Shown here: positions 50,182-60,482 of the stretch, piece after piece
Numbering within the stretch: position 1 is the first letter of the stretch
How the letters are laid out: every line of letters begins with the position of its first letter
From: Mesodorylaimus sp. YZB2_4
Taxonomy: Eukaryota; Nematoda; Enoplea; Dorylaimida; Dorylaimidae
DNA: 64,000 bases
NCBI GenBank assembly: GCA_030248295.1
Contig: JASANH010000041.1
Span: 1-64,000, forward strand
Reading direction: 5' to 3'
Program-made: the position numbers and the translations under genes
Notes under the pieces: generated by a model
The model's input: only the letters and a program-made list of their open reading frames with translations
Database searches by the model: none
What the model was told of the DNA's origin: nothing

Positions 50182-51747
50182 GTGATATGCCGCCATCTTG
50201 GCAAGAATAAACCTGTTGATTCCGGTGCTACTCACGCTAGTATTACAGTAAGGTTCGAGCCTGAAAAAACAGAACGAGGCTATCGTTTCCCAAAATTGTT
50301 TCTAGCTGAAATGTGCAGTAATGGCTATTTAGGATACGGCGGCCCACCCAATCGGGTGGATTGGCTAATGCTCTCGCGAACTACCGACAGCAATTGGCGC
50401 TCGCTTAAAACATCAATCAGCAGCATATCCAAAATTACAAGCTCGGTTGTTGGCTCTTGGACAGGTCCCTGCTCATACTCCCGCTCCAGCCCCTGTTCTA
50501 GCTCCGGCTCCAGCACCAGCTCCCGCTCCAGCTGCAGTCACAGCTTCGGCACCAGCTCCCGCTCTTCTGGCTTTTTGGCTATAGCCGCCTATCGTCGTGC
50601 CCCACCCCCGTCCCCGCTGTACGATCAGCTCCGATCGCCGTTTATTATATATGACCGCCAGTCCCAGGAACGCCACATATCGCTAATGCCACGGTTTACC
50701 CGCAGTATCCAGGACATCACCCCGTTCGCCAAACCTGCTACTTCCTGGATATTTAAGTGGCATATTGTACATCAAAGTCTTCTACCTGATCGAACTCTTA
50801 TTTATTTGCGAATAATCCTGCCTCCGACTCGTTTATTTTGCCTACAAATCGTTTCCGTTAACGAAAAAATTTTGCCTCTCCATAATCACTGCCTCCTCGT
50901 GGCGGCAGGTATCAACAAAATCTATTGCACTAATTTTTTGCTTATTGCGCTAAAGGATACCCCCCTCGCCCAATCGAAGGAGAACCCCGACCCATTGGAC
51001 TCGCCCCCAACCAGAGAGGCAGTCAGTGGATGGTACTGTTTGAACGAGTTCGAGTGGTTCGATTCAGCCAGTTTCTGGCGAGTGTTGCTATCCGGACTGG
51101 CGTTTGGCGCACCCCACGAGGCTGACGAAATGCAAGACGTCGATCGACTACGGCAGTCAGTTCGCACAGTGGCCCAGGCACGAGCCCAACGAGATTTGGA
51201 TGCGTCATTCGGCCCAGGCACAGGGTTGATGCAATTTTTTCTAGACTGCGTGATGTCGTGTTATAGTGATGGGCCTCGCATTGTGCGGTTCTACGCCAAT
51301 ATACCCACACAGATCTGATATTTACACCCAGTAACTCGACAGCCATTGGTATTCGATGATCAGCGAAATATGTGGTTATTTCCAAAAGCAACGACGACGA
51401 CATCTGCAAGTTCAACGACTTCGAAGACGACAGCGATGGAAACTCGTTCCGAGTCCAATGCGGTTGGCTCCGAGCGACACGTTCAATTCGCAGACCCTGT
51501 GGTCACGGGTGGGTCATCACCGTTTCCAGACCCGTATGCCCACCTGGCGGAAGTCCCTCGAGAAACATTGATCGAATGGTACAAGGCCAACGATATGGAC
51601 CTCGCCACAGCAACGAATACGATGGCTGAAATGGACTATCTTATCCAGCGATCGCGAGAAACTGGACAACCAGTGCCTACGTCAGGACATTACCCGCCGA
51701 CGGACGCATCAGGTACGCCCATGCTCGTTTTGCACTTTTTTGCTTAA
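50182..51747 (+). CDS. Unassigned ~520-codon frame with one TGA
   Basis: The plus frame is open from 50182 to 51318, meets a single TGA (51316-51318) and continues open in the same frame to 51747. The first third is Ser/Arg-rich because another frame reads an Ala-Pro repeat (50470-50570). More protein-like text appears after about 50900: EAVSGWYCLNEFEWFDSASF, DEMQDVDRLRQSVRTVAQAR, PYAHLAEVPRETLIEWYKAN and TNTMAEMDYLIQRSRETGQ. A splice donor (CAG then GTACGC) lies at about 51710. No family recognised; a retroelement Gag is one possibility. The reading of the first third is doubtful. Confidence 0.35.
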
Positions 51748-52270
51748 ACCGATCGTTTCGAAAAAACCTTCCCAATGCTGTCTTTGGAACAAGCATGATA
51801 ACGTTATAAGGCTTGCATCTTAATTATTTGGCTGAATTTTCAAAAAGCTTTCGCAAAATTCATTCCAATTCTTCCTTGCTATCAGTTCATAAGCCTTTAC
51901 AGAAAAGTTTCCAATCTATCGAACAGAGCTTATTACAATGCAGTCAAAATTGAAAACCTAATGCTCGTTGAATGATTCAAAAAAACAGTAATTGGGTGGC
52001 CTACATGAGCTTAGATCAACTGTTCTGCAAAATTGGCCCGAGAGGATGTTTTCTTCTCTAAGAAAAAGATTTGGCTGAAAAAAGCGAAAAACCTGACTGT
52101 GAGTAAATTCTTTCAACTTAAGTCGTTATGATTAAAGATTTCAAACTTTTGTACTGACCAAAATGCCGACTTAGGGTGTTCCTAGTAAACCCAAACTGGG
52201 TTCTTTGCATCTCTCAGCTATCTATCTCAATCGGTGATGGTCTCATTCAGAAGAGCTCGTCGAGCTGGGT
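51748..52270. other. No gene recognised
   Basis: AT-rich sequence with no coding or repeat structure that I can support. Confidence 0.5.
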
Positions 52271-52273
52271 AAA

Positions 52274-52412
52274 GGCGCATTTATAGTCGACAAAATTTCT
52301 ACGCCCACCCCTAGGGTCGAAGTAATGACCATATACTTAAGCGTATGCTATTACTCCTACTCACTTCTACCCTAGGGGTGGGAGTAGAAGTTTTGTCGAC
52401 TATAAATGCGTC
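52274..52412. mobile_element. 139-bp MITE with ~40-bp inverted repeats
   Basis: The left end GGCGCATTTATAGTCGACAA continues with AATTTCTACGCCCACCCCTA. It is mirrored at the right end (CCCTAGGGGTGGGAGTAGAA, then GTTTTGTCGACTATAAATGC and GTC), with a few mismatches. The two arms leave only about 55 bp between them, so a single strand would form a long hairpin. Target-site duplication unclear. Confidence 0.8.
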
Positions 52413-52638
52413 TTAAGATGCCTAAAGGTCCTTTTCAGGCCTAATAGGATAGCCTAGCTCTCCTCTGGAGTCCCCCGAACAGTCCCATTTCTGAGCTCAT
52501 TGTTTGCGCGCAAACCATGATCAGCGAGTAGCCGCTTTTATCATATTCGTGCTCAGCGCACTCGGCTACCCTAGAAAACTGATTGTTAGAAAAAGAAAAT
52601 GCCAAGAGATCGAGTGAATTAATGGCAGAAGGAGGGGT

Positions 52639-52652
52639 GGGGGGGGGGGGGG
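52639..52652. repeat. Poly(G)14 tract
   Basis: Fourteen consecutive G in a G-rich context starting near 52631. Confidence 0.95.
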
Positions 52653-52689
52653 AATTCTGAAAACTTGAAAAGAGGGCCCTTTAAAGTTT

Positions 52690-53200
52690 TCTGTGAAAGA
52701 AGAACCGCTGATCGCGGCCCCCGTTTCCATCATATTGGTAATGAGCGCATTGTGTCACCACAAGATCTTCGGAACTTACCGATTCGTTCAATCTAAAACT
52801 GAGCAATATATAGTTTGAGCGAAAAAATGGGGCATATGCAATGTACTGTATACTGTAACGCCATCTGGCTGGCAGCACAAGAAAGAGGTGATAAGCTCCC
52901 ATTACGAAAAAAACATTTTATTATAAGCGACTAGTTTCTGAGAAAAAATTATTAGCGCATTTTCTAATCTTAAAACCCAAGAAACGGATGAGAAATGTTT
53001 CAATGGAAACCATACCTGGCGTGTCCCCGCTTCAATCATATTTATAACCCCTAATTTAATTGAAGTTATTAATTTGAACAGTCGAAAACTAGAAAATAAG
53101 TTTCTGCGAATAATCGATGGGACATGCTCGGGTATATTGTAACACCAGCTGGCTGGCGGCGCAAAGACAAGGAGAAAAGCCCATTATGAAATGAGAAGAC
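52690..53200 (+). repeat. Diverged ~300-bp tandem duplication
   Basis: The text around TGTAACGCCATCTGGCTGGC (52855) resembles TGTAACACCAGCTGGCTGGC (53138), with related flanking phrases in the same order, about 285 bp apart. Similarity is patchy. Confidence 0.4.
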
Positions 53201-54761
53201 TAGATCATTTAAAACGTTAAAAATCAGAAATAGACGTCTCCTTTTATAATGGAGAGGTGATGCTAATATAAATTTCCTCGACCTTGATGCTAATATAATT
53301 TTCCATTTGGCCCGCTTGAAAAAATGGCTGTAATGTCATGGCACTAACTTCGAATAGCCAGATTTCTCATCGCGCTATCGCTGGCGCTCTCTAATTGCAG
53401 CAGCGCAGCCAGGATTTGAGGTAGCAGAAGGTTACTCCCCTCACCCCCAAAACAAAATAAATGCATGTTAATTCTTGGTGTTTTTAGCTTCTCAGCAGGT
53501 GCGACGGGGAGGGGTGCGTGGCGGGGCAGGGAGTGTGCCCGCGCCGCGCCTGGAAAATTTGAGTTTCATGGCTCCAAGGAACTGATTTTTCCACGACAAA
53601 CCAGCAGATCATCTCAAATTAATCGAAGACATTATTCAAGCAGTATTCGCTTCGCCGCTGTTAACATACTCTACAATGCGCGAATTTTGAAATCAAGATC
53701 GAGATATGAAAACATGAATTGAGAAAAAGTGGGCGCCACAAAGTGGGCAATATATTGTGTGATGACTGATCATGCATAGAAGCATTTATTGGATTGGTCG
53801 CACGTGCGCAGTGATCACTTTGCGGCGTCGTGGGGTTGTTTTATTAAGGTGCACTTGTTTGGTCCTCGTAGCAATGGAGCTGTGCATTCAAACAGTGAAT
53901 AATCCGTTTTGTTACTGGCCGAGTGAGTATTGCAAATAGCAGTTGACTGAATGCAATGGTAGAAGCCCATATAACGAATGTGTTTCTCAGCAATTGCGTC
54001 AAACATCAAGGTTTCTTTGATATGCGTTTTTTACGTTATAGAATCTAACTGAAGTGACCACATAGCAGAAAGTTCCAGCATTCCCGCAGCTAAGCACAAT
54101 GCCTCATTATGTCAGGGCTCTGGACTAGAGAAGCTCGCGGCGAGGGGAAATTTTTCAGTTTTTTTTGGTGGCAGCGTTGTGGTCTCTATTCCTGAGCCCT
54201 TGGCCGTGGTTCATTTTACGGACCTTTTTTAGTGAGGGTTACAGGAGCGCTTGAATATAAAGCAGCTACTACTTGGGCCCTTTGATGTCTACTAAGACAT
54301 ACGGCAATTTTCCAACTGATTCTCCTGGTCGAATTCCTAGCACGGTATGGGGGGGTCGCAGATCGCCTGTGGCGCTCCCTACTCCGACTGTTTGTGTATT
54401 TGAATGCTCACTACTCGCGCGATTTCTCGAGCGAAACCTATAGCTACTTGACGTTGGAAAAGGGAGGCTGCGGAGATGGGAACATTAATTGTTTGCGTAC
54501 GAAATGCGAGCAGGCGACAGTAGCCAGTTTTTCGTGCTGTGGCAACCAATACCATAACATACTTCACAAAAATACAAAAATATGTACTCTGCGGCCCTCT
54601 TATTGACCCATATCTGTATCGTCGCCTATCACCCCCTTACTAAAACCCGTAACCTGGCGGGTTCAAGTTGGTACGGGTATAGGTACCCATGCAGGACCGT
54701 TATGACTGCTAGGTCGAGAAAAGATCATGACACGACATATCTGTTGGTTGCTTTATTTGAT
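53201..54761. other. No gene recognised
   Basis: Short frames only. One Cys-rich 70-codon frame at 54394-54606 (text GGCGDGNINCLRTKCEQATV) has no recognisable family. A GGTACGGGTATAGGTACC palindrome-like patch lies near 54671. Confidence 0.4.
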
Positions 54762-55060
54762 ACACACCTTCCTTAACTAGTCCCTCATATCTATACCAAA
54801 TTTTATCGGTTTCGGCCACTCGGTTCGCGAGTTATTCCAAAAATAAAAAAACCTGGTCGGAATTTTCACCCTTGCACCCCTACTATGAGTGGAGCCCGAA
54901 CGGAAAAAGATCTTGCAAATTCCTTTAGTAGAACCCAATCTAGTGTAGAGTTACACGAAGAAGCGAAATTCCATCGCTTCATGACATCAGGCTGTTGAGA
55001 TATCGTTGTTAGTGTGGCACATGTACTAAATGGGGGACGCTACCGCGCCCCCATGGATGG
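54762..55060 (+). repeat. Dispersed repeat, copy 2
   Basis: Same family and orientation as 41322-41635; see that entry. Confidence 0.75.
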
Positions 55061-55187
55061 GACTCGATCGGGATTCGAAAACAGCCGAAGCAGCATTGTG
55101 ACTAGTGCCAGCTAGCATATGGGCGGGCGAAGTAGCACAAACGGGACATGTGTTCTAAGATAAAAAGTTTCACGCGCATGGGTATGT

Positions 55188-55202
55188 GGGGGGGGGGGGG
55201 GG
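55188..55202. repeat. Poly(G)15 tract
   Basis: Fifteen consecutive G. Confidence 0.95.
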
Positions 55203-55686
55203 CTCGACAAGTTCGGGGAATGACGTCCGCATCAAGCCAGTGTCAAGGTAATTCTTGAACAGTGGCCAAATTGAACCGTATGGACCAGCTCAGTAGAAAC
55301 GTGAGATTGCTTGCTCACTTTTTCCTACCGTGGGATGTGTGCTGTAGGTCTGGTGACGCTATGCGAACTCTGGACTGGAGGATTTCTTGAATCCTTCGAG
55401 TCGACTTATGTGTAAACCGTAAGCGGTTTTTGCTGTAATCTTGCTTTCGCTAGTGCAGTAGTCGTATGTTGCTGGTGCTAGCAGCATCATACATTCAGAT
55501 ACGACTTGGCGCAACAGATCAATGTGAAAACTGCCAAAGACCCCTGCATCTGCATTTAGTGCTAATCCTGGCCAGGATCGACCGAATCCAGAATGAACGC
55601 TCTTATTAGGCTGTAATGCGAACTGTTTTTGCGCAGGATTGGATCTGCATGATATCCTGCCGATCTGACTGGGATGTTCTTTTCAG

Positions 55687-56210
55687 GACTGGTACATAGA
55701 TCATTATTTCGTATACGATATTGAAAAAGGAACACTGCAGCGCTTGCTGCGATGGTGGCGACTTGGTTGTATGCGTCCGCAGAAGAGATTTAGGGTCTTT
55801 GGTTTTGTTGGTAAAAAATTCAAGCATTTGTTGACTCTTCAGCGCCATCTGTATGGAATGCGTTTCCATTTTCGAATGCGAGGAGACTGCCCGCGAGGTA
55901 TGGCGATTGTGTAGTGCCTGACGGGTGGGTGATCACTAGTATATGTTTCAGATAAAGAAGACGGAGCTGTGGCTGTGCTTGCTGTGCTCTGGAACGGCGA
56001 CGGGCAAATTGAAACCAAAGCAGAGTGGACGAACAATGTGTACAGGTTGTTGGCGACAGGGCAGGAGCGTAAACGGGTGAGTTGGGATGTTCCCGCACAT
56101 ACTGCCCGAAAGTGATGATCGTCTGTTGGTTTAGGAAATCGATTTTAGATTGTTGTCGGTCGAGAAGAAACCGATTCGGGTGCTGTCTTTATTCGACAGC
56201 ATTGGCACCG
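55687..56210 (+). pseudogene. DNMT3-like DNA methyltransferase exons: ADD zinc domain plus motif I
   Basis: Four short exons can be drawn: 55687-55810, 55843-55897, 55952-56076 and 56135-56210, with GT..AG introns of about 32-58 bp. They encode pieces in the order of DNMT3. HCSACCDGGDLVVC and ICMECVSIFECEETARE are ADD-type Cys pairs. ELWLCLLCSGTATGKL is the W-x-C-x2-C that closes ADD. AEWTNNVYRLL is a linker, and KKPIRVLSLFDSIGTG is SAM-binding motif I, nearly identical to the DNMT3 form PIRVLSLFDGIATG. DNMT3 enzymes set new cytosine methylation. Frame changes between exons 1 and 2 and inside exon 3 are needed, and the catalytic PC motif was not found downstream, so this is a fragment or decayed copy. 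Confidence 0.5.
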
Positions 56211-56569
56211 GTAATGGATGCTTAAACAATTTGTGTGCGTTTGTCCTGCGCGGCTTTATGAGACTCGACTGGAAGCGAGGTTGGGAAGCGACCGATTTCT
56301 CTCTGATATAGAGTACCTTGACCGCAGACATTGTAACGGATAACGGGGAGGGATCTTGACAAGCGAATAGGCAATCATGCCTAGCTTTTTTCAATAGGCA
56401 TATAATTATATAAACCCGCTGTCTTAGGAAAAATTTCTTTAACAATACAGTACTGCAAGTCAAAAATAGTAGGTGCTACAAATGAAGACGAGCCAGTAAA
56501 GTTCTATCTGCATACAATTGATTTTCCTTGGAAGCGCATAGGCGAAAAACGGTGTTATCATATCCAAAA
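56211..56569. other. No further methyltransferase exon recognised
   Basis: The sequence starts with a plausible donor (GTAATG at 56211) but no downstream catalytic motif was identified. Confidence 0.4.
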
Positions 56570-56800
56570 AAGGTCTGTTATCACAGACGCCAAAAAGCTT
56601 AGCCCAGCCACTATTGTACATACACACACACGCTGACCAGAAATGACTGGTGGGAAGAATGGGCTGGTCTATCTCGGCAGCGCACAGGAAAGAACAGAAG
56701 GAATGAATAAAAAATGGCAGGGCTGCAGCCGAGATTTGAACCACTGGCCTCGCGCTTCGTGCTCGTAATTATTATCTACTCAGGCGCGTACGCAGAGGGG
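56570..56800 (-). mobile_element. tRNA-derived SINE
   Basis: On the minus strand the head (about 56788-56720) reads GCCTGAGTAGATAATAATTA, CGAGCACGAAGCGCGAGG and GGTTCAAATCTCGGCTGCAG, a tRNA-like A box, anticodon-arm region and B box. An unrelated body with a GTGTGTGTGT run follows. The adjoining GGCGCGTACGCAGAGGGG phrase is typical of element termini in animals. Confidence 0.5.
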
Positions 56801-56836
56801 TTCTTGGGGGCTCGGGCCCCCTACGACCCTGAAAAG

Positions 56837-56886
56837 TAAGGTACCTTCAGAAGTAAGGTACCTTCAGAAGTAAGGTGCCTTCAGAA
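56837..56886 (+). repeat. 17-bp tandem repeat x3
   Basis: GTAAGGTACCTTCAGAA in three near-identical copies; the core AAGGTACCTT is a perfect palindrome. Confidence 0.9.
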
Positions 56887-56889
56887 ACT

Positions 56890-57790
56890 TCGTACGATCC
56901 CGTCCATGCCCTTGGTTGCATGTCCACTTATACATTTTTGTGCTTTGCAGTGCAAGATTGAAATATTTTGCCTCCGACATAAACCCCAGTGGCGAGCACA
57001 GCGGGTGGCATTGCACCAATGGTTCACTTCCAAACCACAGAAGTGGCCAGAGTGAGGACATGGTTGATAACAATTATGTTTTTTCTTGTATATCTTTAGT
57101 ACGGTATGCTGACCTAAATTGACACTCATTGCTTCTGTACATAAATATTTTTAGCACTGTTCCTCTTTCCTCATTTGCTTATCTGGGTACAATAACTAGC
57201 TCGAGACCCATGATCAGCATAATATGGCCTTGCAACCACGGATGGTGAGAACTTACCCATCACAAACCCTGACCAAGCTGTAGCACAGATTCCGCGTCAA
57301 CAGCGCGAACGTATTGTTCTCGAAAGTAGGGCGCCCATAAAAGGGCTTCGCTGTTAAGAGCGCAAACGCAACTATCTTTCACCCGACGAATGAGGTGATG
57401 AATGAAAAAATAAACGCAGTGCTTGCCAATATGAAATTTCTAGTCAGTTATAAATTCAGCCAAATTTAACATAATCGAATGTTTTTTAAAATGATCAAAT
57501 CACATTGCGACAAACTCTTTTAAATAGTCAAGCGTTCTTCAAGAACAACCAAACAAATCTCAAAACGCTACAAGTGCAAAAGGGGGTTCAACATGGTTTT
57601 CCGACGACATCAACTTATTACGTCACTGAAATTTTATCGCCAATTTTGTAGCGTTGCAAGTTAAAGAAGTGACGAATACTAGCAATCAACCCTTCATAAG
57701 CTTACCTGTCGAAATTTATTAGAGCAGCTGCGTCAAAGTGCTGCTGCCATGAATGTCTAAACGCGTTGGCGGAAAAAAATTTTCCGTTAT
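56890..57790. other. No gene recognised
   Basis: Ordinary AT-rich sequence without recognisable features. Confidence 0.5.
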
Positions 57791-57796
57791 TGCTTT

Positions 57797-58013
57797 CTAC
57801 GTTCGAACGGATATAGTGGGTCCTGCGGTTTTGGCCCTTTTCAAATCAGCTTGCAATTTTTCGATGCGTTGCTCATTGCGGTTATGCTCTTGTTGCCACT
57901 CATGGAGGAAGTTTCGGAGTGAAATATGAGTTTCAGGAATCGCATTTCTGTTCACGCCAGAATGATAACCCTCGGCATTATTTGGGGTCCTAGGCCCATT
58001 GTTCCCACAGTCA
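57797..58013 (-). pseudogene. Second MULE-type transposase, C-terminal exon
   Basis: The minus strand reads DCGNNGPRTPNNAEGYHSGV, then HISLRNFLHEWQQEHNRNEQ and LQADLKRAKTAGP, ending in TAG. The pattern R-T-x-N-x-x-E-G-x-H followed by F..(L/F)..EQ is the well-known end of FLYWCH/MULE-type transposases. Upstream on the same strand the frame is closed by a stop within about 40 bp, so earlier exons are lost or lie across an intron. It is unrelated in detail to the MULE at 16-19 kb. Confidence 0.6.
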
Positions 58014-58889
58014 TTCCAAATATCGATTCGAAACTAATTTCCATTGATCCATGTAACGCGAAAGTACTATGCGAATGCAAGGAGCGAAAGCAGATCTTCA
58101 GGAGCGAGCTGTGTTGGGGGCAAATGATTTCAAAGATCGTGCTCAAGAATCTCCTATACGAGATGAACCAATTGCGCAAGCAGCAGAGCTAATGCTTTTA
58201 CGTGACCGAACCATGCCTTGACTGGCTGGATGGCTGATTCGCACGATCTGCAGATTTAATACGATTTCCACTCTCACGCAATTTTCACCACAGGTTTTGA
58301 GAAACGAAACAAGTAATTCCCGTTTCCATTTTGCAAACGCCAACGAATAAGCGATTTCGTTAAATGCTCACTGTAAACCCGCTCGGAGGCGCTAAAGTTG
58401 TTTGTGCTGATGACGTCAAACCAATTTTCGAAAAGAAACGAAGTTTTCAAAAAAACGTGATAAACGAAATTTATATTGCTCGCTCCTTCGGTTACGCTAG
58501 GTCACGTCCTTGTTACGCCCCCCCCCCTTTGCCCCTGATCGTGAGGCCATTCGCGGTGTTAACAGCGAATTATTTCTATTGTCCACCCTCCTTTACGAAA
58601 ACAATGCGTTCGCGCTGCTGGCTCAGATCAGTAGCACGAGGCCCAACAAATCAATGGCTGTGGCAGGAAAGAACAAAAGCAAACTGTGACTCGACGAACA
58701 CCAGGATGATGGCAGCGAATGCAATCAAAGTCACTTGACAAATTGAAACGCTTGCAATACTTTGTGACGTGACGTTTTAACAAACACACTCACCATTGAA
58801 GCGAACCTGCTTTTTTAAATATTGATCTCTCCAACAATCAATCAAAAAAAAATATTCCGAATAGCTTCCGACTTGGCTCCACGACCTAC

Positions 58890-59074
58890 CCCAAACCTGA
58901 GTCCGATTGCATTTTCGATGGACACTCGAACAGTTGGTGGCAACTCGGCTATTGTTGCAAAGCAAGGCCAGAAGCTGCTGCGGCCGCACTCGAAAGCTTG
59001 AGCTCCATCACATGACAATATTAGACTGATAGAGTATGTACCGCGGCGAAGATTCCGATCCAATGCTTCATTTG
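58890..59074 (-). pseudogene. Exon of a transposase-like protein (CDG..FWP..ELPP motif)
   Basis: An exon between a CAG acceptor and a GTAGGT donor encodes ANEALDRNLRRGTYSISLIL, SCDGAQAFECGRSSFWPCFA and TIAELPPTVRVS. The pattern DG...F..S..S.WP....I.ELPP..R recurs in large transposon-derived proteins of cnidarians and other invertebrates, usually with an upstream zinc region. I do not know the superfamily. A poly(G)18 tract (59118-59135) lies in the presumed upstream intron. Confidence 0.5.
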
Positions 59075-59117
59075 CTGGGGTAGCAAGAATATCGCAGACT
59101 CTGAGCCAAAGGCGAGT

Positions 59118-59135
59118 GGGGGGGGGGGGGGGGGG
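59118..59135. repeat. Poly(G)18 tract
   Basis: Eighteen consecutive G in a presumed intron. Confidence 0.95.
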
Positions 59136-59432
59136 AAGGATTTTAGAAGCAATATACCAACTTGCATGTTGTTTTTCTACTGAAAAATTCACAGGTGCTG
59201 ATTAAGGCATATGTCGAATAGATTTTTCAGTGCCGAGTCACATGAAACACCATCACAAATAAAGGTGATGACTTCTCCAACATGGCCCTCCATGGGAAGC
59301 ATCTGTTTAACATCGCTGATGAGTAAGACGGAGGAGAACAATGACCAATCAGCAAGCAAAACTCTAATTTTTGCAAAAGGAGTCCATAGCCACGTCAGGA
59401 AGGTTACACGGACTGACACGCCACCATAATAG

Positions 59433-59644
59433 CGTTCAATTTTCTAAACTGGGGCCGCACAATTCATTGGATAAGATTTTTCGCTGAATTCGTTTATTGC
59501 AATCCTCGTCTTCGTTTCTGGCACCCTTGTCATCCAAGAATTCTGCCGCTATGTCGCTTGTACAATAATTTTCAGCCGGCACAAAATCGCTCTTAAAACT
59601 CATAATATCTAGGCGGCTCTTTGCAATCGACGATACAGATACAC
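59433..59644 (-). CDS. Possible exon upstream of the transposase-like exon
   Basis: The minus frame reads VSVSSIAKSRLDIMSFKSDF and ends NELCGPSLEN with a stop. Its codon use looks coding, and it lies on the same strand between the multi-exon gene (60483-61928) and the transposase-like exon. It could belong to either. Another exon-like piece at about 60073-60138 (text SSPEMPSSTSNRKRKLM, with a nuclear-localisation-like RKRK) ends in a GTAAGG donor. Confidence 0.3.
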
Positions 59645-60482
59645 TAGCAATAAAATAATTCACCATTTCACTTTAATAAGACAATTCATAGAGCAGCTCT
59701 CGTCAGATCTATTCCACAGAAATTGACAGGGCAACATACGCGTATATGGCAAAACGGAAAAACAGACAAGCTCGTGTGCTTTAAAATATATAGAGAAAAG
59801 CAAGAAAAAACAAAGCTCCTAATTTTTTCTTACGAAATCACTTACGAATCAGGACGACTGCCTTTACTGAATTCTTCTCCGGCATCGGCGGAGTAAAAAG
59901 CAGTCGGCAGATGTCCTTGCAAAACTATTTGACCAAACTTTTAAGACCGCCACGCACATGGCGAGCCCAAATGAGTTTTTAAAGTGGGACTATCTTTAAT
60001 TACAACTAAAACGATAAAATATTAGCTCACCTGCTCTTAGTTCTTGCTTTAGTATCATTTCCTTACCCATTAGTTTTCTTTTCCTGTTGCTTGTAGAAGA
60101 TGGCATTTCCGGTGATGAACTTCGGAATAAATTTGTTCCTAAAAAGTCCGTTATTCACTCAAATAAATAAGTCTACTGCCCCGAAATTGGAAGGGAGCGC
60201 ATCATCTTATTGTTAGTCATTCTTGGCCAGGGAGCCGTTCAAGTACTACGCCGTTCGACGGGGGTGGGGGGCAGCACCAGAAAGAGGAAAAACGACTAGG
60301 GGGAGGGGAGCTCAGAGGAAAAACGATTTAGTGTTTACGCGAGATACGTAATCATAGCGTGTTTCACTTTCTTAGATTTCTTTTGGTAGAGCCGAATTAT
60401 TAAAATTTAAGAGCGCAGCAAGCTTTATAAGTCCCTTCAGGTTACCTGATTTTTTTAAAAGTTCTTAGTCCACGAACCTTAC

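Noticed and set aside
15400..51318. Idea that in-frame stops reflect an altered genetic code or programmed readthrough
   Set aside because: TAA, TAG and TGA all occur as internal stops in dead elements, while several intact genes end normally; simple decay explains them.
55606..56098. Minus-strand ORFs at the DNMT3-like locus
   Set aside because: They are antisense to exons with ADD and motif I text and have no family resemblance.
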